Assembly (NCBI GenBank): GCA_958427975.1
Contig: CAUAEH010000059.1
Coordinates: forward strand, 1 to 10,392
DNA from: an uncultured Collinsella sp.
Lineage (GTDB): Bacteria > Actinomycetota > Coriobacteriia > Coriobacteriales > Coriobacteriaceae
Direction: 5' to 3'
DNA length: 10,392 nucleotides
A program made the position numbers and the translations under genes. Each line of letters starts with the position of its first letter. The stretch's first letter is position 1. Under the pieces are notes generated by a model, which saw only the letters and a list, made by a program, of their open reading frames with translations, searched no databases and was not told the DNA's origin. Of this stretch, positions 1-6,306 are shown piece after piece.

Positions 1-1531
1 GCTTGCGTCGGTGACCAAGGAGCTTTCCGCACTTCCCGCCGATGCCGACATGGAGGCCATTGCCGGCGCCATCACCCACGGTTCCCTGATGGGCGCCCGC
101 GGCAACTCCGGTGTCATCACCTCGCAGATTCTGCGTGGCGTGGCCGAGGGCCTTGTCTCTGCCGATGAGCCCATTACGTCCGCCAATATCGCCTTCGCCT
201 TCCGCCGTGCCGTCAAGGTCGCCTTCCAGGCTGTTCGTAAGCCCATCGAGGGCACGATTCTCACGGTCCTGCGTGATGTTTCGACCAAGGCAGACGAGTG
301 CGAGAAGAAGAAGTTTTCTGCCGAGGATGCGCTCGACGCCATCGTCGTCGAGGCCTACCAGTCCGTCGCCCGAACGCCCGACCTGCTGCCCGTCCTCAAG
401 GAGAACGGCGTGGTCGACTCCGGCGCCTTTGGCTTTGCCATTTTCTTGGAGAACTTTGTTGCCGCCGCTCTTGGCCGCAGCACCGTGGTCGAGGATTTCT
501 CCGCTACGTTTGATTCCGCCGGCTCTGCCCGCGATGCCGCCCTCGATCGAGTTGAGATCGAGGCCAACGACGACTGGGAGGGCTCGGAGTTCCGCTACTG
601 CAACGAGTTCCTCTTTAAGGCCGACGCTCCCTTTGACGAGGACGAGTGCCTTAAGTTTCTGGGCTCCATGGGCGACTGCGAGCTGCTCGTGGGTGCCTAT
701 CCCGACTACAAGATCCACGTGCACTCCAACACCCCGAACCTGGTGCTCGAGCACATGCTGCAGCTCGGTCAGATCTACGAGGTCTTTATCCACAACATGG
801 AGATGGAGGCCCACGACCGTACCGCTAAGATTCACGAGGACCAGGAGAAGGCCGCCGAGCCCGCGAAGACGCTGGGCTTTGTCGCCGTTGCCGCCGGTTC
901 CGGCGAGGCCGACATCCTCAAGTCCCTTGGCGTCGATGTGATCGTGTCGGGTGGCCAAACCATGAACCCCTCGACCGCCGACCTGCTTGGCGCCGTCGAC
1001 CAGGTCAACGCGACCTCGGTCATTATCCTGCCCAACAACGGCAACATCCGCATGGCTGCCGAGGCTGCTGCCTCCGCCTGCACCAACAAGAAGGTCGCCG
1101 TCGTTCCCACCAAGACCGTCCCGCAGGCCTTCTCCGCGCTGTTCGCGGTCCTGCCCGATTCCGAGCTCGAGGATGCTGTTGCCGCCATGGTCGACGCCAT
1201 CAGCGAGGTCCGCGATGGCGAGGTCACCCGCGCCGTTCGCGACTCCAGCGCTTCTGACGGCTCTCCGATTCACTCCGGTGACGTCATGGGCATCATCGCC
1301 GGCTCCATCGATGTGGTCGGCTCCGACGTGAAGCAGGTCACGCTCGACTGCATCAACCGTATGCAGGAGGAAGAGGAGGGCGACGCGTTGACGATTCTGG
1401 CCGGCGAGGAACTGTCCGATGAGGCCTTCCAGGAGATCGTCGACGCTATCGAGGAGGCTCAGCCCGATCTGGAGATCGATGCCCATCGTGGCGAGCAGCC
1501 GCTCTATCCCGTGATCTTCTCGATCGAGTAG
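1..1531 (+). CDS. fakA: Fatty acid kinase FakA / YloV family (DhaL domain protein), 5' end missing
   Basis: FakA is the ATP-dependent cytoplasmic kinase that phosphorylates fatty acids held by a FakB partner, giving acyl-phosphate for phospholipid synthesis. The reading frame is already open at the left edge (first full codon at 2), so the GTG at 11 is not the true start. About 509 residues remain of a family near 550, and the N-terminal metal-binding GDTGTNM-type segment is lost. What remains is the end of the DhaL ATP-binding domain (HGSLMGARGNSG, nt 77-112), a middle domain with YCNEF (Cys at 599-601) and the HVH motif (nt 716-724), and a C-terminal domain with GGQTMNPS (nt 950-973) and LPNNGN (from 1028). 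The typical FakA ending (EQPLYPVIFSIE) is present, so the 3' end is intact. recG follows after 9 bp, as yloV and recG are also close in Bacillus. No fakB is in view, so the fatty acid role is taken from the family. Confidence 0.93.
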   Translation, partial: LASVTKELSALPADADMEAIAGAITHGSLMGARGNSGVITSQILRGVAEGLVSADEPITSANIAFAFRRAVKVAFQAVRKPIEGTILTVLRDVSTKADECEKKKFSAEDALDAIVVEAYQSVARTPDLLPVLKENGVVDSGAFGFAIFLENFVAAALGRSTVVEDFSATFDSAGSARDAALDRVEIEANDDWEGSEFRYCNEFLFKADAPFDEDECLKFLGSMGDCELLVGAYPDYKIHVHSNTPNLVLEHMLQLGQIYEVFIHNMEMEAHDRTAKIHEDQEKAAEPAKTLGFVAVAAGSGEADILKSLGVDVIVSGGQTMNPSTADLLGAVDQVNATSVIILPNNGNIRMAAEAAASACTNKKVAVVPTKTVPQAFSALFAVLPDSELEDAVAAMVDAISEVRDGEVTRAVRDSSASDGSPIHSGDVMGIIAGSIDVVGSDVKQVTLDCINRMQEEEEGDALTILAGEELSDEAFQEIVDAIEEAQPDLEIDAHRGEQPLYPVIFSIE

Positions 1532-1540
1532 GCTCTGCCT

Positions 1541-3718
1541 ATGTCCGAGCTGTGCTCCGTGCCGCGCGTCTCGGAGCGCTTTGCCCAGAGCAATGCGCTC
1601 GACGAGGATATCGCCCGACTCAAATTTGTTTCGGGTAAACGTGAGGAGGCCCTTCGCCGTCTGGGAATTCGGACGGTGGGGGACCTCCTCCTCCATATTC
1701 CTCATCGCTACCTGGACTTCACTCGCTCGTGGTCCATCGAGATGGCGCCCATCGGTACCGTGTGCACCATCATCGCCACGGTCGACCGTATTGTCCAAAA
1801 GCGGCCCCGTCCGCGCATGCAGGTGACCGAGGTATCGCTGGTGGACGAGACGGGCGTGTTGCAGGTCGCCTTTTTCCGCCAGCCCTGGATTGCCCAGCAG
1901 CTTAAACAGGGCGACCGCCTGGCCGTGATGGGCAAGGTCGAGTTTGCCTACGGCTTTAAGCAGATGGCCTCGCCGCACTTTGAAAAGCTCGATGACGGGC
2001 GTGCTGCGGGCACCATCCTGCCGGTCCATTACGTGAGCGATGGCGTGAGCCAGGCGTGGATGCGCCGCATCGTAAGCGGCGCGCTCGAGGTCGTCGGCAA
2101 TCCGTTCGATCCGATTCCCGCGCCGCTGCGCGCAAAGCGGAAGCTCATGAGCAATGCCCGCGCGTTGCGTTCGATCCACTTTCCATCGAGTATGGCAGAG
2201 CGCGATATCGCGCGCGCACGGCTTGCCTACGAGGAGTGCCTCTACCTGCAGCTGGCGCTGCGCCTGCGCAACGTCGGCGGCCTGGTCGATGTGGTTCCCT
2301 ATGCCCACACCGCGGGCGAGCACCTGGCCGCGCTTAAGCAAGCCCTGCCGTTTTCGCTGAGCGACGAGCAGGAGACCGCGTTCCAAGATATCCTGCGCGA
2401 TATGTGCGATGGTGGGCGCGTGATGAACCGCCTGCTGCTGGGCGATGTCGGTACCGGTAAGACCGCCGTTGCCGCCTGCGCTCTGGCTGTGGCTGCCGAT
2501 AGCGGTACGCAGGCCTGCGTTATGGCGCCTACGGGCGTGTTGGCGCGCCAATATGCCGATAAGACCGGCCCTCTGCTCTCGCAGGCGGGCATGTCCTGGG
2601 CGCTTCTGACGGGTGCCACGCCGGCCTCAGAGCGCGAGCAGATCCATGCCCAGCTTGAATCGGGCGAGCTCGACGTCCTCTTTGGAACCCACGCGGTGCT
2701 TTCGGATAACGTTGCGTTCAATCATCTGTCGCTTGTCGTCATCGACGAGCAGCACCGCTTTGGCGTTGGTCAACGCAACGCCCTACGCGCGAAGGGCCCC
2801 GGTGCGGACCTGCTCGTTATGACGGCGACACCGATCCCGCGTACGCTGGCGCTTTCGGTCTACGGCGATCTGGACACGAGTATCATCCGCCATCGGCCCG
2901 TCCCTGGCGCTGGCGTGACGACACGCGTGCTCACCGAGTCGAGCCGCGACCTCGCCTATGGCGCCATCCGCGAGGCGCATGAAAAGGGTCAGCAGGCCTA
3001 CGTGATTTGCCCGCTCGTGGAGCCGAGTGACTCGGCCGATGAGCTTGAAGACGTGCCCGGTATCGCCCGCGACGACGAGGGCCGCGTGACCGTGCCTGTG
3101 CCGCTGCACGATACGGCGACCGAGCTCGATCGCCTGCGTCTGGCGTTGCCGGGTCTTGCCATCGAGCGCCTTCACGGCCGTATGCCAGCGGGGGAGAAGG
3201 ATCGCGTGATCGACGCCTTCAAGCGTGGCGAGATTGACGTGATCGTCTCGACTACGGTGGTCGAGGTGGGCGTCGACGTGCCCAACGCCACCGTCATGGT
3301 CATCGAGAACGGCGAGCGCTTTGGCTTGGCGGCGCTGCACCAGCTGCGCGGTCGCGTGGGCCGTGGCAGCGTGTCGGGCACGTGTCTGGTCATGACGCAC
3401 TCCAAGGGCAACGGCGGCGCATCGGCGGCGCAAGACCGTCTCCAGTCGCTCGAAAAGACTTTGGACGGCTTTACGCTCGCCCAGATGGACCTGCGCCTGC
3501 GCCATGAAGGCGAGATCCTGGGTTATCGCCAGCATGGTGGCGTGACCCTGCGTTTTGTCGACCTGGATGCCGACGAAGAACTGATCGAGTGGGCCCATTT
3601 GGACGCGCTCGAGCTCTTGCGGTATGCTTGCAACCTTGACTCTGTGGCGACGCGTCCCTTGCGCGACGCGGTCGCCATGCGTTATCGACATATCTTTAAG
3701 GAGGTCAGCGGAGGATGA
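1541..3718 (+). CDS. recG: ATP-dependent DNA helicase RecG
   Basis: RecG remodels stalled replication forks and branch-migrates Holliday junctions and R-loops, acting as a monomer on DNA. The 725-residue product is slightly longer than the roughly 690 usual for the family. The N-terminal part has the wedge/OB-fold region (residues about 60-180). Helicase motifs follow in order: Walker A GDVGTGKT (301-308), DEQH box (402-405), TATPIPRT (from 428), HGRMP (from 545) and QLRGRVGRG (601-609). The C-terminal region beyond 620 matches the RecG-specific tail. The ATG at 1541 starts 9 bp after the fakA stop; GTAGG, partly inside that stop region, is only a weak ribosome site, so translation may be coupled to fakA. 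A GTG at 1559 is a possible but less likely start. The stop overlaps the rsmD start by 4 bp (ATGA). Confidence 0.96.
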   Translation: MSELCSVPRVSERFAQSNALDEDIARLKFVSGKREEALRRLGIRTVGDLLLHIPHRYLDFTRSWSIEMAPIGTVCTIIATVDRIVQKRPRPRMQVTEVSLVDETGVLQVAFFRQPWIAQQLKQGDRLAVMGKVEFAYGFKQMASPHFEKLDDGRAAGTILPVHYVSDGVSQAWMRRIVSGALEVVGNPFDPIPAPLRAKRKLMSNARALRSIHFPSSMAERDIARARLAYEECLYLQLALRLRNVGGLVDVVPYAHTAGEHLAALKQALPFSLSDEQETAFQDILRDMCDGGRVMNRLLLGDVGTGKTAVAACALAVAADSGTQACVMAPTGVLARQYADKTGPLLSQAGMSWALLTGATPASEREQIHAQLESGELDVLFGTHAVLSDNVAFNHLSLVVIDEQHRFGVGQRNALRAKGPGADLLVMTATPIPRTLALSVYGDLDTSIIRHRPVPGAGVTTRVLTESSRDLAYGAIREAHEKGQQAYVICPLVEPSDSADELEDVPGIARDDEGRVTVPVPLHDTATELDRLRLALPGLAIERLHGRMPAGEKDRVIDAFKRGEIDVIVSTTVVEVGVDVPNATVMVIENGERFGLAALHQLRGRVGRGSVSGTCLVMTHSKGNGGASAAQDRLQSLEKTLDGFTLAQMDLRLRHEGEILGYRQHGGVTLRFVDLDADEELIEWAHLDALELLRYACNLDSVATRPLRDAVAMRYRHIFKEVSGG
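3698..3705 (+). promoter_or_regulatory. Ribosome binding site of rsmD
   Basis: AAGGAGGT lies inside the last codons of recG, 9 bases before the ATG at 3715. It is a near-perfect anti-16S match and fixes the rsmD start at the ATGA overlap. A second GGAGG touches the ATG directly and is too close to act. Confidence 0.8.
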
Positions 3719-4365
3719 GAATCATCGGCGGCGAATGGCGCGGTCGTAAGATCGAGGAGCCCCGTGGTCGCGATGTTACCCGCCCCACGACTGATCGCGT
3801 GCGCGAGGCGTGCGCATCTATGGTCATGTCGGCATTCGATTTCGATTTGGACGAGGTTCGTGTGCTGGACGCCTTTGGTGGCTCCGGTGCCTTAGGGTTA
3901 GAGATGCTCTCTCGTGGGGCCCGCTCGCTCACGACGTTTGAGATCGATCGCAACGCCGCGCGGCTCATTACCAAGAATACCGAGTCGCTCTGTCGCGATC
4001 GCGCGCGTTGGCGTGTGGTGACGGGCGATGTCCTTGCGAGCGCTTCGCGCGGCCGCGTACCGGGCGGCCCCTTCGATTTGGTCTTGCTCGACCCGCCCTA
4101 TGCTTTTGGTGCCAAGCCGGTCGACGAGCTGCTGCAGAACCTGGCCCAGCAGGGTCTGCTCACCCCGGGTGCCTATGCTCTGTTTGAGCATGCTGCCGCC
4201 GACGCGGGTGCACATCCTGCCGGCTTTGTAACCGTGCGTGAGAAACGCTATGGCATCACCTCGGTCGACCTGCTCCGTTGGGTCGGCGAGGGCGAGGATG
4301 ACGATACCGCCACCGATGCCGATGGCAGCGACGGCACGACGTTTCAGGGGGATGCCCATGAGTGA
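3715..4365 (+). CDS. rsmD: 16S rRNA (guanine(966)-N(2))-methyltransferase RsmD
   Basis: RsmD uses S-adenosylmethionine to methylate G966 of 16S rRNA during 30S assembly. The 216-residue product begins with MRIIGGEWRGRKI and carries the family RPTTDRVREA segment (about 23-32). The SAM-binding loop is DAFGGSG (52-58), with Gly where most relatives have Ala (AGSG), and the catalytic DPPY is at 126-129. The fold ends near residue 193 (LLRWVGEG). The last ~23 residues are an acidic, low-complexity tail rich in Asp and Thr, absent from the ~198-residue E. coli enzyme. The tail DNA also holds the coaD ribosome site and start (8-bp overlap). The rsmD-coaD pair is widespread (ylbH-coaD in Bacillus), which supports both calls. 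Confidence 0.93.
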   Translation: MRIIGGEWRGRKIEEPRGRDVTRPTTDRVREACASMVMSAFDFDLDEVRVLDAFGGSGALGLEMLSRGARSLTTFEIDRNAARLITKNTESLCRDRARWRVVTGDVLASASRGRVPGGPFDLVLLDPPYAFGAKPVDELLQNLAQQGLLTPGAYALFEHAAADAGAHPAGFVTVREKRYGITSVDLLRWVGEGEDDDTATDADGSDGTTFQGDAHE

Positions 4366-4855
4366 CACCATTAACCGCGTCATCGTTCCGGGTACCTTCG
4401 ATCCCATCACGTTTGGCCATATCGACGTCATCCGCCGCGCCCGCCGCATTTTTCCCAGTGTGATCGTGGCCGTTGCCGAGTCGCAGGGCAAAAACGGTGT
4501 GGGCACCACGTTTACGCTCGATGAACGCGTGGCGCTGGCCCGTGAGGCACTCGGTGATATCGATGGCGTCGAGGTCCTGCCCTTTACTGGCCTCTTGGTC
4601 GACTTCGCTCGTGATCAGGGGGCGGGGGCCGTGGTCAAGGGTCTGCGCGCCATGACTGACTTTGAGTATGAGCTGCAGCAGGCCGACCTCAATTATCGCT
4701 TGGATAGCGAGCTGGAGTCCATCTTTGTCATGAGTGCTCCGCAGTACGGTTACATCTCGAGCTCGGTCGTTCGCCAGATCGCCTCGCTCGGCAGCGATGT
4801 ATCGACGTTTGTGCCGCCCAACGTGGTCGAAGCGCTCAGACATCGCTTTTCGTGA
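4358..4855 (+). CDS. coaD: Phosphopantetheine adenylyltransferase CoaD
   Basis: CoaD transfers AMP from ATP to 4'-phosphopantetheine, giving dephospho-CoA in the fourth step of CoA synthesis. The product is 165 residues from the ATG at 4358, close to the usual ~160. It shows the nucleotidyltransferase motif GTFDPITFGH (12-21, TxGH at 18-21), KGLR (94-97) followed by the DFEYELQ helix, and the ISSS motif (133-136). The frame is open far upstream inside rsmD, so the start was chosen by the AGGGGG ribosome site at 4346-4351, which is 6 bases from 4358. The in-frame ATG at 4352 sits against that site and is less likely. Translation is probably coupled to rsmD through the 8-bp overlap. CoA also feeds the phosphopantetheine arm of the ACP encoded downstream. 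Confidence 0.95.
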   Translation: MSDTINRVIVPGTFDPITFGHIDVIRRARRIFPSVIVAVAESQGKNGVGTTFTLDERVALAREALGDIDGVEVLPFTGLLVDFARDQGAGAVVKGLRAMTDFEYELQQADLNYRLDSELESIFVMSAPQYGYISSSVVRQIASLGSDVSTFVPPNVVEALRHRFS

Positions 4856-4863
4856 CGTTTTTT
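4820..4863 (+). terminator. Possible intrinsic terminator overlapping the coaD 3' end
   Basis: Outer arms AACGT (4820-4824) and ACGTT (4855-4859) pair. Inside them CGAAGCG (4828-4834) pairs with CGC and TTCG (4844-4846 and 4849-4852), leaving a two-T bulge and a 9-base loop. A run of six T (4858-4863) follows. The stem is broken by an internal loop and the bulge, so strength is uncertain. The position, before a promoter candidate for the next transcript, makes sense. Confidence 0.35.
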
Positions 4864-4879
4864 ATTGCCTGGTGGCATG

Positions 4880-4888
4880 TGGTAAACT
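4880..4888 (+). promoter_or_regulatory. Candidate extended -10 promoter for the SepIVA-like/DUF177 pair
   Basis: TGG followed by TAAACT forms an extended -10 element (TGn plus a 4/6 match to TATAAT) in the 68-bp gap after coaD, 35 bases before the ATG at 4924. No good -35 box lies at the right spacing; the region there is T-rich. Similar GG-TA elements precede rpmF, plsX and acpP in this window. Confidence 0.45.
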
Positions 4889-4911
4889 AGCACGATGATA
4901 TGTTACCTATG

Positions 4912-4919
4912 AAAGGAGA
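4912..4919 (+). promoter_or_regulatory. Ribosome binding site deciding the start at 4924
   Basis: AAAGGAGA with GGAG at 4915-4918 lies 5 bases before the ATG at 4924. The earlier in-frame ATGs at 4900 and 4909 lie upstream of this site or against it, so they are unlikely starts. Confidence 0.75.
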
Positions 4920-4923
4920 CCGG

Positions 4924-5421
4924 ATGCCGGGCGAGAATTTTCCTGGCGATAGGATCGTCAGCTTGGTCGATGAGCTCGAAGGGCTGATCGAGGAAGCCAA
5001 GCCGCCTTTCGGCAAGAACGCTCAGTTCAAGGTCATCGACGCCGACGTGTTCTTTAATATCCTCGACGAGATCCGCATGAGCTATCCCGAGGAGTGGCAG
5101 AAGTCCCGCCGTATCCTTAAGGAGCGCGAGGAGCTTATGGCTTCCGCCGCCGCTCAGGCTGATTCCATCATCGCCGACGCTCAGCAGCAGGCCCTCACCA
5201 TTGCCGGTGAGCAGGAGATCGTCCGCCTTGCGCAGCAGCAGGCCGACGACATCCGCGATCGTGCCCAGCAGTACGAGCGCGAGACGCGTTATGCTGCCGA
5301 GGACTACGCGGAGCAGGTCTTTACGCACCTGGAGGAGAACCTCAAGAGCCTGACTGGCACCGTTACCCGTTGCCGTCAGCAGCTCAACGAGGGTGCCGCC
5401 CAACAGAATGGTCAGTGGTAA
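4924..5421 (+). CDS. Short SepIVA/DivIVA-like coiled-coil protein
   Basis: The 165-residue product is soluble and acidic, with no signal peptide or membrane segment. Residues 10-30 (IVSLVDELEGLIEEA) and 36-75 (VIDADVFFNILDEI, then SRRILKEREELM) resemble the N-terminal part of mycobacterial SepIVA (Rv2927c), a DivIVA-family protein linked to septation. Residues about 62-150 are Ala/Gln/Glu-rich and heptad-like, as expected of a coiled coil. The C-terminal helix YAEQVFTHLEENLKSL also matches the SepIVA end. SepIVA is about 245 residues, so this version lacks most of the repeated middle coil. In mycobacteria Rv2927c also neighbours the DUF177 gene and rnc, which supports orthology by position. 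Similar proteins are often mislabelled ATP synthase subunit B because of the Ala-rich helix, but there is no membrane anchor. A role in cell division or polar growth is inferred from family and position only. Confidence 0.72.
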   Translation: MPGENFPGDRIVSLVDELEGLIEEAKPPFGKNAQFKVIDADVFFNILDEIRMSYPEEWQKSRRILKEREELMASAAAQADSIIADAQQQALTIAGEQEIVRLAQQQADDIRDRAQQYERETRYAAEDYAEQVFTHLEENLKSLTGTVTRCRQQLNEGAAQQNGQW

Positions 5422-5975
5422 TGGCTGAGTTTCCGAGCGTTACCGTCGATCTTTCCGAGCAGCTCGAGTTTCCTGGAGATTCGTATCCGCTGACCGGTAA
5501 GGTCGATGTCGCCACCTACACGGTGGGCGAGAAGGATTACCAGCTTCAGGACGGCATCGACTACGACGTTGTCTTTACCAATGCCGGTACCGGTGTCTTG
5601 CTCACGGGCATGGTCCGCGCGCACGCCACCGGCGAGTGCGACCGTTGCCTGGAGCCCGCCTCGTTTGATATCGCCGGCGAGATCGAGGAGTTCTACCTCT
5701 TTGAGGAGCCCGAGGATCCCGAGGCCTACGAGGACGGCTACGAGCTCCTGTGTGAGGACCGCATCGTCGATCTGGGTGAGCCCATCAATGACGCGGTCGT
5801 CATGGACACGCCGTTTGTGGTGCTCTGCAAGCCCGATTGCCGCGGTCTGTGCCCCACATGCGGTTGCAATCTCAACGTCGAGCAATGCGATTGCGCCGCC
5901 CAGGCAGAGGCGGAATGGGCCGCTGCCACGGAAAATCCATTTGCAGCATTGAAGAATCTCAAGCTTGATGAGTAA
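5421..5975 (+). CDS. DUF177 / YceD family protein (Cys-rich, large-subunit rRNA/L32-linked)
   Basis: The 184-residue acidic product belongs to the DUF177 (YceD/YlbN) family, whose gene very often sits directly before rpmF, as here. The family has been linked to 23S rRNA accumulation, but the biochemical role is not settled. The sequence has a central CDRC motif (Cys 73 and 76), an acidic stretch (about 88-105), and a C-terminal Cys cluster: CKPDC and GLCPTCGC (136, 140, 144, 147, 149) plus CDC (156, 158). These look like metal-binding knuckles, probably zinc. It ends with NPFAALKNLK, typical of the family. The ATG at 5421 shares its A with the TAA stop of the previous gene (TAATG) and has no clear ribosome site, so it is probably made by translational coupling. 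Promoter-like sequence for rpmF follows the stop. Confidence 0.9.
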   Translation: MAEFPSVTVDLSEQLEFPGDSYPLTGKVDVATYTVGEKDYQLQDGIDYDVVFTNAGTGVLLTGMVRAHATGECDRCLEPASFDIAGEIEEFYLFEEPEDPEAYEDGYELLCEDRIVDLGEPINDAVVMDTPFVVLCKPDCRGLCPTCGCNLNVEQCDCAAQAEAEWAAATENPFAALKNLKLDE

Positions 5976-5980
5976 AACTG

Positions 5981-5989
5981 TGGTAGTAT
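5981..5989 (+). promoter_or_regulatory. Candidate extended -10 promoter for rpmF
   Basis: TGG followed by TAGTAT (4/6 match to TATAAT plus the TGn extension) lies 6 bases after the DUF177 stop and 50 bases before the rpmF ATG. No convincing -35 is present. Read-through from the DUF177 gene is also possible, since no terminator separates them. Confidence 0.45.
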
Positions 5990-6039
5990 CGCTACTTGCG
6001 CGTAATCGCCACACTGGATAGTTCATAAGGAAGGTCACT

Positions 6040-6219
6040 ATGCCCGTACCTAAACAAAAGCAGGGTCGTATCCGCACTCACACCCGTCGTTCCGCCAACA
6101 TGAAGATCTCGGCTGCGGCTCAGTCCACGTGCCCCCGTTGCGGCGCTGTCAAGCTTCCGCACCACGTGTGCCCCAGCTGCGGTTTCTACAAGGACCGCGA
6201 GGTTATCGTTACCGAGTAA
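6040..6219 (+). CDS. rpmF: 50S ribosomal protein L32
   Basis: L32 (bL32) is a small component of the large ribosomal subunit. The 59-residue product starts MPVPKQKQGRIRTHTRRS, the standard L32 opening. It carries a complete zinc ribbon, CPRC (31, 34) and CPSC (44, 47), so this is the zinc-binding form rather than the Cys-less paralog some bacteria use when zinc is scarce. It ends with the usual basic-to-acidic tail (YKDREVIVTE). The ribosome site AAGG at 6031-6034, within AAGGAAGG, is 5 bases before the ATG. It lies between the DUF177 gene and plsX, the order also seen in E. coli (yceD-rpmF-plsX), so the gene is secure despite its length. Confidence 0.97.
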   Translation: MPVPKQKQGRIRTHTRRSANMKISAAAQSTCPRCGAVKLPHHVCPSCGFYKDREVIVTE

Positions 6220-6222
6220 CGG

Positions 6223-6228
6223 TATACT
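6223..6228 (+). promoter_or_regulatory. Candidate -10 element for plsX
   Basis: TATACT is a 5/6 match to TATAAT, 3 bases after the rpmF stop and preceded by GG like the other -10 candidates here. No good -35 lies 16-18 bases upstream. If real, transcription would begin near 6235 and run straight into the hairpin at 6261-6289 before reaching plsX. Confidence 0.4.
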
Positions 6229-6242
6229 CTGGATGCGATGCC

Positions 6243-6256
6243 GTTCCAAATGGAAC
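6243..6256. repeat. Small inverted repeat in the plsX leader
   Basis: GTTCC and GGAAC are exact 5-base arms around AAAT. The repeat lies just downstream of the start site predicted from TATACT, where an operator or short RNA hairpin could act. It is short enough to be chance. Confidence 0.3.
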
Positions 6257-6260
6257 CACA

Positions 6261-6289
6261 ATGGCCGGCTCAATGAGTCGGCCATTTTT
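6261..6289 (+). terminator. Intrinsic terminator or attenuator between rpmF and plsX
   Basis: ATGGCCGGCTC (6261-6271) pairs with GAGTCGGCCAT (6275-6285) over 11 positions with one G-U wobble and a 3-base loop, followed by five T (6285-6289). This is a convincing terminator shape, though the T run is short. It can end the rpmF transcript. Because a -10 candidate lies upstream at 6223, it may instead attenuate plsX. The plsX ribosome site begins only 5 bases after the T run. Confidence 0.7.
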
Positions 6290-6293
6290 GTAT

Positions 6294-6299
6294 AAGGAG
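6294..6299 (+). promoter_or_regulatory. Ribosome binding site deciding the plsX start
   Basis: AAGGAG ends 7 bases before the ATG at 6307 and only 1 base before the ATG at 6301. The spacing favours 6307 and gives the N-terminus MSNVRVCVDVVGGD. Confidence 0.75.
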
Positions 6300-6306
6300 C
6301 ATGTAT

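Noticed and set aside
11..1531. GTG at 11 as the true start of the fatty acid kinase gene
   Set aside because: The frame is open to the left edge, and the essential N-terminal part of the DhaL domain is missing, so the gene is cut by the window.
2783..3691. Long open frame on the minus strand (302 codons) opposite recG
   Set aside because: It lies wholly opposite a well-matched recG helicase region, has a His/Arg-rich composition unlike a real protein, and arises from GC-rich codon bias in the sense gene.
4924..5421. ATP synthase F0 subunit B
   Set aside because: The Ala/Gln-rich helix looks similar, but there is no N-terminal membrane segment and no other ATP synthase gene nearby. The SepIVA/DivIVA-like reading fits the sequence and neighbours better.
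5979..6013. Imperfect dyad TGTGG...CCACA around the rpmF promoter
   Set aside because: Five-base arms 25 bases apart are expected by chance, and the intervening sequence shows no supporting pairing except a 4-bp GTAG/CTAC stem.
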